Positions 35,729 through 44,773 are shown, numbered from the stretch's first letter. The stretch is DNA of 64,000 nt from Achromobacter sp. Bel (GCF_012928505.1 NZ_JABBJN010000001.1:1-64000), one strand, 5' to 3'. Numbers and translations: made by a program. The notes: generated from the letters alone by a model not told the origin.

Positions 35729-37369
35729 ATGGCTGAGTCTGGTTCTGCCGCTGGTCAACCGCCATCGCCCGTGCCGCGCGGGCGGCGGCGACTCTCCTGG
35801 ATCTGGCTCGTGCCCATCGTCGCGGCGCTGGGCGGACTGCTGCTGGTGGTGCAGGTCTGGCTGAACGCGGGACCCACGGCCATCATCCATTTCCAGACCG
35901 CCGAGGGGCTGGAGGCCGGCAAGACGCAGGTGCGCTACAAGGAACTCGCCGTCGGCCTTGTGGAGCGCCTGGCCCTGAATCCGGATCGTTCGGGGGTGGA
36001 CGTGACGGTCCGCCTCGAAAAGGACGCCATCGGCCTGCTGCAGGAGGGCACGGTGTTCTGGGTCGTCAGGCCGCGCCTGACGCTAAGCGGGGTGTCCGGC
36101 TTGAGCACATTGCTGTCCGGTTCCTATATTGGCCTGGACCCGTCGGGACACCGCGGCAAGGACGCGCCGCGGCCGAAGAGCCAGTACGAATTCACCGGGT
36201 TGGAAGTGCCACCCGAGGTGTCTCAGGACCGCGCGGGCAAGCGCTTCACGCTGCATGCACAGGACCTCGGATCGCTGGACATCGGGTCGCCCGTCTACTA
36301 CCGCCGCATCGCGGTGGGGCAGGTGGTGGGGTACCGGTTGTCCAAGGGCGGACAAGGCGTCGATGTGCAGGTGTTCGTCGATGCCCCCAACGATGCCTAT
36401 GTCAACGCGGGCACGCGCTTCTGGAACGCCAGCGGCGTGGACTTCAGCGTCGATGCGCGCGGCCTGCGGATGCGGTCGCAATCCCTGCTGTCCGTAATTG
36501 TCGGCGGAGTGGCGTTCGACACGCAGGAACAACACAGCCATCAGGCAGCGGCGGGGGACGCGTCGTTTGTCATCTATCCCAACGAGGAGGCGGCCCGTGC
36601 GCAACCCGATGGCGTGCCGCTACGCATCCGTATGCGCTTTGACCAGTCGGTGCGTGGCCTGGCGGTCGGCGCACCCATCGATGCCTACGGCGTGACGATC
36701 GGCCAGGTCGAAGCGATCAACCTGGATTTCGACAGGAGCGCCCGGCAGTTCTACGCGGTGGTCTCCGCCACGCTCTATCCCGAGCGTCTGGGCGGGCAGA
36801 CGTTAAGCGAGATCCAGGATTACGCCGGAGGCGACCTGGAGCATCCCAGCGGGAAAGTGTTGGCGGCGATGGTCAAGCGCGGCACGCGCGCGCAGTTGCG
36901 TATCGGCAACTTGCTGACAGGCCAGTTGTATGTGGCGATGGTCGAACTCCCGAACTCCAAGCCCGTGGAGTTCAAGATGGAAGACGAACCTTTCATCCCG
37001 ACCGCGCCGAATAACCTGGATCAGTTGCAGCAGCAGATCAACAGCATCCTCACCAAGCTCGACCGCGTGCCGTTCGACGCGATCGGAACCGAGCTTAGCG
37101 GGGCGTTGCGCGCGGCATCGAGCCTGGTCAGGCGGATGGACACGCAGTTGGCACCCGAGGCACAGGCCTTGCTGCGGCAAGCCAACCGGTCGCTGGCGGC
37201 GGTTGGCGGGCTGCTGGCGCCGGATTCCGTGCTGCCCCAGAACACCGATACCGCCTTGCGCGAACTGGCCAGGGCGGCCAGATCGTTGCGGGAACTATCG
37301 GATTACCTCCAGACGAATCCGGAGGCGTTGCTTAAGGGAAGGGCGCCGGACGCGCCGGCTCGCCGGTAG
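35729..37369 (+). CDS. pqiB: PqiB-like MCE protein, intermembrane lipid transport
   Basis: 546 residues from the ATG at 35729, nine bases after AAGGGG (a GTG at 35705 and ATG at 35720 are alternatives). A basic N-terminus, one transmembrane helix (about 22-44) and then three MCE/MlaD domains (starting about 49, 165 and 285), each with the AVGLVERL- or PVYYRRIAVGQVVGY-type core, and a helical C-terminus (about 425-546) that would form the tunnel across the periplasm. E. coli PqiB has the same build and 546 residues. No pqiA or pqiC gene is adjacent. Confidence 0.88.
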   Translation: MAESGSAAGQPPSPVPRGRRRLSWIWLVPIVAALGGLLLVVQVWLNAGPTAIIHFQTAEGLEAGKTQVRYKELAVGLVERLALNPDRSGVDVTVRLEKDAIGLLQEGTVFWVVRPRLTLSGVSGLSTLLSGSYIGLDPSGHRGKDAPRPKSQYEFTGLEVPPEVSQDRAGKRFTLHAQDLGSLDIGSPVYYRRIAVGQVVGYRLSKGGQGVDVQVFVDAPNDAYVNAGTRFWNASGVDFSVDARGLRMRSQSLLSVIVGGVAFDTQEQHSHQAAAGDASFVIYPNEEAARAQPDGVPLRIRMRFDQSVRGLAVGAPIDAYGVTIGQVEAINLDFDRSARQFYAVVSATLYPERLGGQTLSEIQDYAGGDLEHPSGKVLAAMVKRGTRAQLRIGNLLTGQLYVAMVELPNSKPVEFKMEDEPFIPTAPNNLDQLQQQINSILTKLDRVPFDAIGTELSGALRAASSLVRRMDTQLAPEAQALLRQANRSLAAVGGLLAPDSVLPQNTDTALRELARAARSLRELSDYLQTNPEALLKGRAPDAPARR

Positions 37370-37537
37370 GGGTTTGCCGGCGGTATTTTTTTCATTTAAG
37401 GCGGCGCCTTTACCGCGGCGGCGGCCACGGTCGGGCGGGCATGGCGCCGCGGGCTCGGGTACGGCACTTGCTGCAAGCATTGCGCGACCGGCCGCCGGAT
37501 GTTGGGCGCCGGCGTGGTATCCGAGGGGGACAATCGT

Positions 37538-37795
37538 ATGGACCACAGTGAAATGATGGTGCGCATGATCTCGCAGCCCGTTGCGCCGGGCAAGCTCGAC
37601 GGCTGGGACGGCATACTCTCGGCCTACGCGGACTGCCTGCTGCAGGTGCAGGCCAAACTGTCGGACGCGGATGTCAGGCGTTTCCTGGAAGTCGGCGCGC
37701 TGGTTTTTCGCACGTGCTGTCAGGAAGAAGCGAGGCAGCGCTGGACGGCCGAGGAGTTGGCCGCCTTCCACCGCAAGCGCGAATTCGGTGTGTAG
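37538..37795 (+). CDS. Small protein of unknown function
   Basis: 85 residues from the ATG at 37538 with GAGGGGGA 8 bases before it. Largely helical, with an adjacent Cys pair (FRTCCQEEARQRW) and a basic end. No membrane span or known family. It follows pqiB by 168 bases in the same direction, but is not a PqiC lipoprotein: there is no signal peptide or lipobox. Confidence 0.55.
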   Translation: MDHSEMMVRMISQPVAPGKLDGWDGILSAYADCLLQVQAKLSDADVRRFLEVGALVFRTCCQEEARQRWTAEELAAFHRKREFGV

Positions 37796-37802
37796 CGAGG
37801 CC

Positions 37803-38111
37803 TCAATACAAGCATTGGCTAAGGTTGAATTTGCGGCCGAATGCCCGGATTTCGTCGCCCTCCACGGAGGCGGCCACGTCCCAGTGGCTGCCGCGGGTGA
37901 CCAGAAACGACTGGCCCAGCAGGGCATGGCGCAGCGCAAATTGCCAGAACGCGGATTCCGTGCCGACCGGCTCCAGTTCGTGCGGCCCAATCATCAGGCG
38001 CGTGGGCCGTGGCGTGGCCCCCATCGACCATCGCAAGGCGATCGCCACGAAGGCGAAGCGCGCCGAAAGCGAGGATGGTTGAACGCAAAGCAGTCGGATC
38101 TTGTTGCTCAT
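37803..38111 (-). CDS. Small protein of unknown function
   Basis: 102 residues from the ATG at 38111, with AGGGTGA nine bases upstream; the GTG three codons earlier lies within that element. There are few charged residues in the first half and no clear membrane helix. Segments such as WQFALRHALLGQSFLVTRG and WDVAASVEGDEIRAFGRKFNL suggest a compact alpha/beta protein. Family not recognised. It ends 7 bases from the stop of the convergent 85-residue gene. Confidence 0.5.
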   Translation of the reverse strand: MSNKIRLLCVQPSSLSARFAFVAIALRWSMGATPRPTRLMIGPHELEPVGTESAFWQFALRHALLGQSFLVTRGSHWDVAASVEGDEIRAFGRKFNLSQCLY

Positions 38112-38224
38112 GGACGTCACCCTGTTCAGGTGCCGTCAGCGTAGCAAAGACCCGTGCGGCGTTCCATACCGCGTTTGGTGGATTTCAGTCCTTATGTTCC
38201 AAGATTCGCCGATACCCGGTAGCT

Positions 38225-39673
38225 TCAGGGCTTGCCGTCCGCGCTGCGCGTGACCCGGGCAAGCAGCAGCACCGCCAACGCGGGCGCGACGGCGAAGGCG
38301 GCGAACAGCCACCGGGCCGCGTGCTGCGCGCCCTCGACGCCGCCAGGATCCGCCAAGCCCGCGCTATTGGTGACGACGCCCGCCAACGCCGCGGTCACCG
38401 CCGACGCGTAGAGCTGCACGGTGGTGATCGAGGACGATGTCAACGTTTCTTCGCCTTTGGGCGCGGCGTTGAATATCCGGGTCAGCAGATGGGGCCACGC
38501 CAGCCCGATGCCGAAACCCACGCCCGCCAGCGCCACGATGTAGGCCGCCAGTCCCCCCAGGGACGACAGCATCCCCGTCTGCGGTGTCATGAGGGCCAGA
38601 GCGATCAACGACGCCAGAATCACGACGGGGCTGGTGCGCACCAGGCGATCGGCGGCGGTGCCCGTGCGCGTGGAACTGGGCATGGCGGCAAGCGTCCAGC
38701 CCGCCGCCATCGCCGCCGTCATATAGCCTGCAGTCAGCGGCGAAAGGCCGTGGATGACTTGAAGGAAATACGGCACGAAGATCTCGGTCGTGATGGCGGC
38801 GACCACCAGGCACATCACGGCATACAGCGCGCCCAGCGGTGCGCGCAAGGAATAGGCGCCTGTCGGCAGCAGGCGCCGCTTGGCGCGCGAGTCCACCCGG
38901 GCGATCAGCGTTGCAAGGGCCAGCCCCCCGGCGATGCCGGCCAGATTCCAGCCCAGATCCGTCGACAGGCTGGCAAGCGTGACGGCCAGCACCGAGGCCA
39001 CCAGCAGCGCGAGTGTGCCCACGGGCAAAGACGAAGGCGGGGCAGGGGGCACCGAAGACCGGCCGCCGACCTTGATCGCCACGATCAAGGCCAGCGCCGC
39101 GGCAACGGGCAGCAGTGCCCAGAACGCCAGCCGCCAGTGGCCGGTCTGGGCGAAGACGCCGCCGATCGCCGGTCCGCACAACGTGGCCACGCCCCACATG
39201 CCCGAGACCAGCGCCATCGCGCGCGACCAGAGGGGCGCGTCGAACACTAAGCGGATCAGCGCGTAGCTCAAGGCAAAGAGAATGCCGCCGCCCAGGCCCT
39301 GGATGCTGCGGCCGGCCAGCAGCACGGGCATGGTCGGCGCCAGCGCACAGGCGACCGCGCCGGTGGTGAAAATGGCCACGGCCAGCAGGTAGGCGGCGCG
39401 CGGTCCGACGGTTTCGATCAGTTTGGCCGACAAGGCCGACCCGATGATGGAGGTCACGACGAACAGCGTCGTGTTCCAGGCGTAGTATTCCAGGCCGCCG
39501 ATATCCTGGATGACGCTGGGCAGGATGGTGGTGACGATATAGACGTTGATGGCATGCAGCGCCACGCCGCCTGCCAGGGCGATCGAGCGCAGGGCGTTGG
39601 CGCCATGCAGCAGGTCGGCCCAGGAAGCGCTCGAATCAGGGGTTGTACTGACGGCCACAACGGTCTCCATCAT
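38225..39673 (-). CDS. MFS drug:H+ antiporter (DHA2-like)
   Basis: 482 residues, 14 probable transmembrane helices. The first helices carry IVTTILPSVIQDIG, the antiporter-type segment; the loop between helices 4 and 5 has AGRSIQGLGGGILFALSYALI, the family motif C region. Such proteins export drugs or dyes. It lies 77 bases downstream of the TetR gene in the same direction, so control by that regulator or from its own short upstream region (inverted repeat AAGCA-N6-TGCTT at 39679-39694) is possible. Two adjacent ATG codons start the gene without a clear ribosome binding site. Confidence 0.83.
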   Translation of the reverse strand: MMETVVAVSTTPDSSASWADLLHGANALRSIALAGGVALHAINVYIVTTILPSVIQDIGGLEYYAWNTTLFVVTSIIGSALSAKLIETVGPRAAYLLAVAIFTTGAVACALAPTMPVLLAGRSIQGLGGGILFALSYALIRLVFDAPLWSRAMALVSGMWGVATLCGPAIGGVFAQTGHWRLAFWALLPVAAALALIVAIKVGGRSSVPPAPPSSLPVGTLALLVASVLAVTLASLSTDLGWNLAGIAGGLALATLIARVDSRAKRRLLPTGAYSLRAPLGALYAVMCLVVAAITTEIFVPYFLQVIHGLSPLTAGYMTAAMAAGWTLAAMPSSTRTGTAADRLVRTSPVVILASLIALALMTPQTGMLSSLGGLAAYIVALAGVGFGIGLAWPHLLTRIFNAAPKGEETLTSSSITTVQLYASAVTAALAGVVTNSAGLADPGGVEGAQHAARWLFAAFAVAPALAVLLLARVTRSADGKP

Positions 39674-39750
39674 TATTTAAGCAAGATTATGCTTGGATAA
39701 TACGTGCGCGGCCCAACATGCGCAACTGAAGGCCTGCGATCAGCGGGGTC

Positions 39751-40335
39751 TTATCGTCGCAACAGGCCGCGCAGCAACAGATCCAATGCCTGCAAGGCAT
39801 GCTCGAGGCGGGGCGCGTCATCGGGGGCGTCGGCGATCCAGAATGCGCTGTCGGTCAGGCTGCCGTTGACCAGCCGCGCAAGGGCCTGCGGGTCGGCGTT
39901 GTCGACGATGCGCGCCGTCATCAGGTCCTGCAGCAGCCCGGCAAGTGACGCGACGCATTGTTGTTGCGCGGCGTCGGACGTCGGACCCAGCACCGCCCGC
40001 GCGTCCTGCAGCACGATGCGGCGGATCTCGGGCTCGGTCGCCATGCGCAAGTAGGCCTGGCAGCGTCCACGGAACGCGTCCCAGGGTGCGGCGGCTTGCG
40101 CCGAAACGGCATTCAGGCGCTGATCGACCTCATCGTCGATTTGTTCGACGACGGCCGCCAACAAGCCTTTCTTGTCACCAAAATGGTGATACAAAGCCCC
40201 TCGCGTCAGCCCCGCGGAAGCGGTCAGGTCGTCCATGGACGTGGCGGCGTATCCCGCGCGTTGAAAGGCTTGGCGGGCAGTCGCCAGCAATTTGGCCCGG
40301 GTGGCTTCGATCATCTCGGCGCGCGAACGCGACAT
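39751..40335 (-). CDS. TetR-family transcriptional repressor
   Basis: 194 residues from the ATG at 40335, chosen because GGAGAA stands six bases upstream; the ATG at 40353 lies inside a palindromic operator and has no ribosome binding site. The N-terminal helix-turn-helix is typical: AFQRAGYAATSMDDLTASAGLTRGALYHHFGDKKGLL in outline (about 23-59). The C-terminal ligand domain is helical and ends in LLLRGLLRR. It is divergent from the 40430 MFS gene, which it probably represses together with itself through two palindromes in the gap. Confidence 0.88.
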   Translation of the reverse strand: MSRSRAEMIEATRAKLLATARQAFQRAGYAATSMDDLTASAGLTRGALYHHFGDKKGLLAAVVEQIDDEVDQRLNAVSAQAAAPWDAFRGRCQAYLRMATEPEIRRIVLQDARAVLGPTSDAAQQQCVASLAGLLQDLMTARIVDNADPQALARLVNGSLTDSAFWIADAPDDAPRLEHALQALDLLLRGLLRR

Positions 40336-40350
40336 GCGGTTCTCCAGTGA

Positions 40351-40388
40351 CATACGGCGCGTATGTTAATTGACATACGCAATGTATG
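40351..40388. promoter_or_regulatory. Twin palindromic operators between tetR and the MFS gene
   Basis: Two 15-bp palindromes, CATACGGCGCGTATG (40351-40365) and CATACGCAATGTATG (40374-40388), share CATACG/GTATG arms and have centres 23 bp apart, about two helical turns. This is the expected arrangement for two TetR dimers. Confidence 0.8.
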
Positions 40389-40429
40389 TGAATACGATCT
40401 CGCCGTCTACCAGGTTCAAAAGGTTGTCG

Positions 40430-41620
40430 GTGTCCAATCCGTATCGTGAGTTGTTCAAGGCGCCTGGCGCCACGGGTTTCGTGTTGGCTGGCGCGATCGC
40501 GCGCCTGCCCTTGCCGATGATCGGCATCGGCATCATCACGATGCTGTCCGAAGTGCGCGGCGCGTACGGGCTGGCGGGCGCCGTTGCCGCGACGTTCGCG
40601 CTGGCCACGGCCTTGCTCGCGCCGCGCATTTCTCGCCTGGTCGACCAGCATGGACAGGAGCGGGTGCTGCCGGTGGCGGCGGGCATATGCGTGCTGGCGC
40701 TGATCGGCCTGGCGGCGTGCGTGCAATGGAACGCGCCGGATTGGGCGCTGTTCGTCTTCGCCGCGTTGGCAGGCGCTTTGCCCAGCATGCCCGCCATGAT
40801 CCGTGCGCGGTGGACGGAAATCTATCGCGACCAACCCCAGCTGCGCACGGCTTACGCGTTGGAATCCGTCGCCGACGAACTCAGCTTCATCGTAGGGCCG
40901 CCGATTGCAGTGGGCCTGAGCGTGGCGCTGTTTCCCCAGGCGGCCCCGTTGGTCGCGGCGTTGCTGCTGGCTGTGGGCGTGACGGCATTCGTCCTGCAGC
41001 GGGCCACGGCGCCCGCCGTGCAAATCAGGCCGGCAGGGCGCGAGGCCTCGGTCCTGCGCATGCCCCCCATGCGGTCGCTGGTGGCCATGATGTCGGCCAT
41101 GGGCGTGATCGTCGGCACGATCGATGTGCTCAGCGTTGCGTTCGCCCGCGCGCAAGGCGTGCCGGCCGGCGCCAGCCTGATCCTGTCTGCCTATGCCTTG
41201 GGCTCGTGTGTGGCGGGGCTGCTTTTCGGCGTGCTGAAATTCCAGATGCCGCTTGCCCGGATGCTGTCCATCGCCGCGGCGGTCACAGCCTTCACGACCT
41301 TGCCGCTGTTGCTGGTGAATGACCTGGTCACGCTCTCGCTGGGCGTGCTGCTGGCCGGGTTGTCGTTTGCGCCCACCATGATCATCGCCATGGCGCTGGT
41401 CGAAAGCAGCGTGCCCGGCCAGCGCCTGACCGAAGGGCTGACGTGGCTGGTGACGGGGCTGGGCGCGGGCGTGGCCGCGGGCGCGGCGATGGCGGGCTGG
41501 GTGGTCGACCATTACGGTGTGCGGGCGGGATTCTGGACGGCGGTCGCTGCAGGCGCGATCGTGCTGCTGGTGGCCTTGGCGGGCGCGCGGGCCGGCGCGG
41601 CGGGACGCGTCGCGTCCTGA
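40430..41620 (+). CDS. MFS efflux transporter, probable TetR-controlled
   Basis: 396 residues from a GTG at 40430 (AAAAGG seven bases upstream), beginning MSNPYRELFKAPGATGFVL as in short 12-helix MFS proteins. An ATG at 40382 would add 16 residues but lies inside the second operator. Helix 1 carries AGAIARLPLPMIGIGIITML. The rest alternates twelve hydrophobic spans with short loops, the sixth loop holding Arg/Pro-rich residues. Divergent from tetR with the shared operators between, so an efflux pump induced by its own ligand is likely. Confidence 0.82.
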   Translation: MSNPYRELFKAPGATGFVLAGAIARLPLPMIGIGIITMLSEVRGAYGLAGAVAATFALATALLAPRISRLVDQHGQERVLPVAAGICVLALIGLAACVQWNAPDWALFVFAALAGALPSMPAMIRARWTEIYRDQPQLRTAYALESVADELSFIVGPPIAVGLSVALFPQAAPLVAALLLAVGVTAFVLQRATAPAVQIRPAGREASVLRMPPMRSLVAMMSAMGVIVGTIDVLSVAFARAQGVPAGASLILSAYALGSCVAGLLFGVLKFQMPLARMLSIAAAVTAFTTLPLLLVNDLVTLSLGVLLAGLSFAPTMIIAMALVESSVPGQRLTEGLTWLVTGLGAGVAAGAAMAGWVVDHYGVRAGFWTAVAAGAIVLLVALAGARAGAAGRVAS

Positions 41621-41685
41621 TCGCGCAGGTCGATAGAATGGCGGTTCCGGCGCGCTGCGGGGCGCGCCGTCCACAGGAGCACCTC

Positions 41686-42084
41686 ATGTCTAGAACCGTC
41701 GTCAATCCCGACACTGTTTTCAACTCCGTCCAATACGGATTCAGCCAGGCCGTCATCGTGACCGGGCAGCGCAGGATGTTGCTGTCGGGTCAGGTCGGCG
41801 TCGATATCGACGAACGCACGGTCGGGCCGGGCTTGCAAGAGCAGACCGAGGCCGCGCTGGACAATGTCCAGCGCGTGCTGGCCGCGGCGGGCGGCACGCT
41901 GGCGCAGGTGATCATGCTGCGCATCTACATCTGCGAGACGGCCCGTGAAGACCAGGAAGTGATCGCGCAAGCCTTGCGCGACCGCTTTCCGGTGGACCCT
42001 CCGCCCTCGTCGTGGGTCATCGTCAGCGGGCTGTCCCTGCCCGAGTGGCTGGTCGAGATCGAAGCGGAAGCGATGCTGGACTGA
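41686..42084 (+). CDS. Rid-family (YjgF/YER057c) protein without the usual catalytic arginine
   Basis: 132 residues from the ATG at 41686, with CAGGAG about 7 bases upstream. Chorismate-mutase-like Rid fold: LLSGQVGVDI, the helix EQTEAALDNVQRVLAAAGGTLAQVI and the closing LPEWLVEIEAEAM. In RidA the substrate carboxylate is held by an Arg in a PxR segment; here that place reads PPSSWV, so enamine/imine hydrolysis as in RidA is doubtful. It probably belongs to one of the Rid4-7 groups. It precedes the LysR gene (convergent). Confidence 0.8.
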   Translation: MSRTVVNPDTVFNSVQYGFSQAVIVTGQRRMLLSGQVGVDIDERTVGPGLQEQTEAALDNVQRVLAAAGGTLAQVIMLRIYICETAREDQEVIAQALRDRFPVDPPPSSWVIVSGLSLPEWLVEIEAEAMLD

Positions 42085-42094
42085 GCAGGGCGAT

Positions 42095-43006
42095 TCAGCC
42101 CTTTTCGCGCCAGGGCGTGGTGGCGAACGCCGCGCGCAGATGGGCCAGGAACCCCGAGGTGCGAGCGGACAAATCCTGGCGCGATTTCACCAGCGCCACG
42201 ACATTGGCGTCGGGCAGGTTCCACCCGGCCAGCAGCGGCACCAGCGACCGGGCTTTCACGTGTTCGGCCACATCCCATTCCGACCGCGCGATGATGCCGT
42301 GCCCGGCCAGCGCCCACGCCACAGCGGCCGCCCCAGTATTGCTGGACAGCACGGGGGCGATCCGTACGCCGACCGCCGGCCCGCGGCCGCGCTTGAAGCG
42401 CCACAAGGTCACGTCCTCGTCGTTTTCGCGCAAGGCGATGCAGTCATGCTCGCGCAGGTCTTCAGGCTTGGCGGGTGCGCCGTGCCGCGCCAGATAGGCG
42501 GGCGACGCGCACAGGACGCGGCGGTTGGGCGCCAGCGGGTAAGCAACCAGCGTGGAATCGCGCAGTTCGCCGATATGCACCATCACATCCCAGTTATCGG
42601 TGGCCAGTCGCGGCGGACCGTCGGACAGGGTCAGGCTGGCGGTGATGTCCCCGCTGCTTTTCCGGAAACCGGCCACCAGCCCGGCCACGTAACGCTGGCC
42701 GAAACCCAGGGGCGCCACCACGCGCAGATGGCCGGCCACGACGCCGCGCCGACCTGCCAGTTCATCGGCCAGATCGCCCAATTCGCCGCAGATCTGCCCG
42801 GCCCGCAAGGCCAGCAGCCGGCCCTCGTCGGTCAGCGCGGTGCCGCGTCCGGACCGGTTGACCAGCCTGACGCCCAGGCGCTTTTCCAGCGCGTTCAGCC
42901 GCTGCGTGACGGCAGGGGGCGTCACGTCCAGGGCGCGCGCGGCCTGCGCCAGCGATGGCGTGGCCGCCAGGCTCATGAAAAAACGCAGGTCGTCAGTGGT
43001 GATCAT
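42095..43006 (-). CDS. LysR-family transcriptional regulator
   Basis: 303 residues. Winged helix-turn-helix at the N-terminus (LRFFMSLAATPSLAQAARALDVTPPAVTQRLNALEKRLG in outline, 7-45), linker helix to about 90 and a two-lobed effector domain (LRVVAPLGFGQRYVAGLVAGF onward). It is divergent from the D-serine dehydratase-like gene, with 128 bp between them containing the palindrome TTAATT-GAA-AATTAA. LysR regulators usually control the divergent gene in response to its substrate. Confidence 0.88.
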   Translation of the reverse strand: MITTDDLRFFMSLAATPSLAQAARALDVTPPAVTQRLNALEKRLGVRLVNRSGRGTALTDEGRLLALRAGQICGELGDLADELAGRRGVVAGHLRVVAPLGFGQRYVAGLVAGFRKSSGDITASLTLSDGPPRLATDNWDVMVHIGELRDSTLVAYPLAPNRRVLCASPAYLARHGAPAKPEDLREHDCIALRENDEDVTLWRFKRGRGPAVGVRIAPVLSSNTGAAAVAWALAGHGIIARSEWDVAEHVKARSLVPLLAGWNLPDANVVALVKSRQDLSARTSGFLAHLRAAFATTPWREKG

Positions 43007-43017
43007 TCAGATTCACA

Positions 43018-43032
43018 TTAATTGAAAATTAA
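43018..43032. promoter_or_regulatory. Candidate LysR operator
   Basis: TTAATTGAAAATTAA is a 15-bp perfect palindrome around GAA and satisfies the T-N11-A rule for LysR sites. It starts 12 bases before the regulator gene and 103 bases before the divergent PLP-enzyme gene. Confidence 0.6.
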
Positions 43033-43134
43033 GCCTGTATTAAACACGCATGGACCGCGGCGCGCCATACTGCCTGCTACCTGACCCAGGCCTGCCTGGC
43101 GTCCATCCGATCCGACCTGCCGAGACCCACCCCG

Positions 43135-44289
43135 ATGACTATCCTCCGTCCGCCGACGTCCCTGGATTCCCTGGACACCCCTTGCTTGCTTCTGGACGAA
43201 ACCCGCATGATGCGCAATATCCAGCGCCTGAATGCGCTGATGGCCGGCCACGGGGTGCAATTGCGGCCGCATCTTAAGACGCCTAAATCGATCGACGTGG
43301 CACGGCGCGTGATGGCCAGCCCCCAGGGGCCGGCTGCCGTTTCCACACTGCAAGAGGCCGAGCAATTCGCCGCGGCCGGCGTCACCGATCTGCTCTATGC
43401 CGTCGGCGTGTCGCCCTCGAAGCTCGACCGCGTACTGGCCCTGCGTGAGAAAGGCGTGGACCTGACCGTGGTGGTGGATAGCGTCGAGGCCGCCCAGGCC
43501 GTCGCCGCCCGCGCCACGGCCACGGGCGGCCCCGTGCCTACGCTGATCGAGATCGATTGCGACGGGCACCGCGCCGGCGTGCAGCCGGGCGACCACGGGC
43601 ATCTGCTGTCCATCGCGCGCGTGCTGCATGCCGCGGGCTGCCTGCGAGGCGTCATGACCCATGCCGGCGAGTCCTATGGCTGCCGCAGCGCCGAGGCGAT
43701 TGCCGACATGGCCGAACAAGAGCGCTGGGCCGCAGTCAGCTGCGCTGAAGCGATCCGTCAGGCGGGGCTGCCGTGCCCGGTCGTCAGCGTCGGTTCCACC
43801 CCCACCGCGCACTTTGCCCGCCACCTCGACGGCGTGACGGAAGTGCGCGCAGGCGTCTACGTGTTCTTCGACCTGGTGATGGCGGGGTTGGGCGTGTGCA
43901 CGGTCGACGATATCGCGGCCACCGTGCTGACGACCGTGATCGGCCATCAGGCCGACAAGGGCTGGATCCTCGTCGATGCGGGTTGGATGGCCATGTCGCG
44001 CGACCGGGGTACTGCCAAGCAACCGGTGGATCAGCTTTACGGCCTGGTTTGCGACATCGACGGCGAGGTCTATCCCGATCTGTTGTTGGCCGAAACCAAC
44101 CAGGAGCAGGGCATTATCACGCTGCGCGCCGGAAGCGACGCCCGGCTGCCCGATCTGCCCCTGGGGACGAAGCTGCGCATCATGCCGAACCACGCGTGCG
44201 CCACGTGCGCGCAGCACGACGCCTATCAAGTCGTGCGTCTGGGCGAGCCTGGCGTGGTGGCCCGCTGGGAACGCTTCCGCGGCTGGTAG
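43135..44289 (+). CDS. DSD1-type PLP enzyme (D-serine dehydratase / D-threonine aldolase family)
   Basis: 384 residues of the fold-type III (alanine-racemase-like) PLP family. The PLP lysine is Lys48 in LRPHLKTPKS. Zinc ligands characteristic of the eukaryotic D-serine dehydratase and D-threonine aldolase group lie in MPNHACATC (His353, Cys355). Either reaction (D-Ser to pyruvate and ammonia, or retro-aldol of D-Thr) is possible. The Rid gene 37 bases downstream fits dehydration, since RidA removes the reactive 2-aminoacrylate formed. Divergent LysR regulator. Confidence 0.85.
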   Translation: MTILRPPTSLDSLDTPCLLLDETRMMRNIQRLNALMAGHGVQLRPHLKTPKSIDVARRVMASPQGPAAVSTLQEAEQFAAAGVTDLLYAVGVSPSKLDRVLALREKGVDLTVVVDSVEAAQAVAARATATGGPVPTLIEIDCDGHRAGVQPGDHGHLLSIARVLHAAGCLRGVMTHAGESYGCRSAEAIADMAEQERWAAVSCAEAIRQAGLPCPVVSVGSTPTAHFARHLDGVTEVRAGVYVFFDLVMAGLGVCTVDDIAATVLTTVIGHQADKGWILVDAGWMAMSRDRGTAKQPVDQLYGLVCDIDGEVYPDLLLAETNQEQGIITLRAGSDARLPDLPLGTKLRIMPNHACATCAQHDAYQVVRLGEPGVVARWERFRGW

Positions 44290-44326
44290 GCCTCTGCCGT
44301 CTTCCCCACATCCACAGGAATCGACC

Positions 44327-44722
44327 ATGGAATTGATCAACACCCCGGACGCCACGCCGCCCGCCGGACATTACTCGCAGGCGGTGCGGGCAAACGGTTT
44401 TGTCTTCGTATCCGGCCAACTGGGCTTTCTGGCGCCCGCGCAGGCCGGCGCCAAGCCGCAGCTGGCTGTGGGGGCCTCCGCCCAGACCGAAGAGGCCTTA
44501 CGGAGCGTGAAGGCCATCCTGGCGGCCGCTGGCGCGTCGCTGGCCACGGTCGCCAGCGTCACGGTGTATATCCCGGACGTCGCGCTGTGGGATGAGGTGA
44601 ACCGGGTCTACGAACGGGTATTCGGTGCCCACCGCCCCGCGCGGGCCATCGTGCCCACGCGTGAACTGCACTACGGCGCGCTGGTCGAGATCAGCGTGGT
44701 GGCGGTCGCCGCCCAGGGCTGA
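44327..44722 (+). CDS. RidA-family enamine/imine deaminase
   Basis: 131 residues from the ATG at 44327 (CAGGAA about 8 bases upstream). Typical RidA elements: GHYSQAVRANGFVFVSGQLGF, TEEALRSVKAILAAAGASLATV and the catalytic region RPARAIVPTRELHYGALVEISVVA with the Arg that anchors the substrate carboxylate. It hydrolyses 2-aminoacrylate and related imines released by PLP dehydratases, and is placed just downstream of one. Compare the Rid protein at 41686, which lacks this arginine. Confidence 0.88.
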   Translation: MELINTPDATPPAGHYSQAVRANGFVFVSGQLGFLAPAQAGAKPQLAVGASAQTEEALRSVKAILAAAGASLATVASVTVYIPDVALWDEVNRVYERVFGAHRPARAIVPTRELHYGALVEISVVAVAAQG

Positions 44723-44773
44723 TCCCGCGCCTATAATGCGGACGCCTTCATGCCTTCGGGGGAGAACGTTCGC

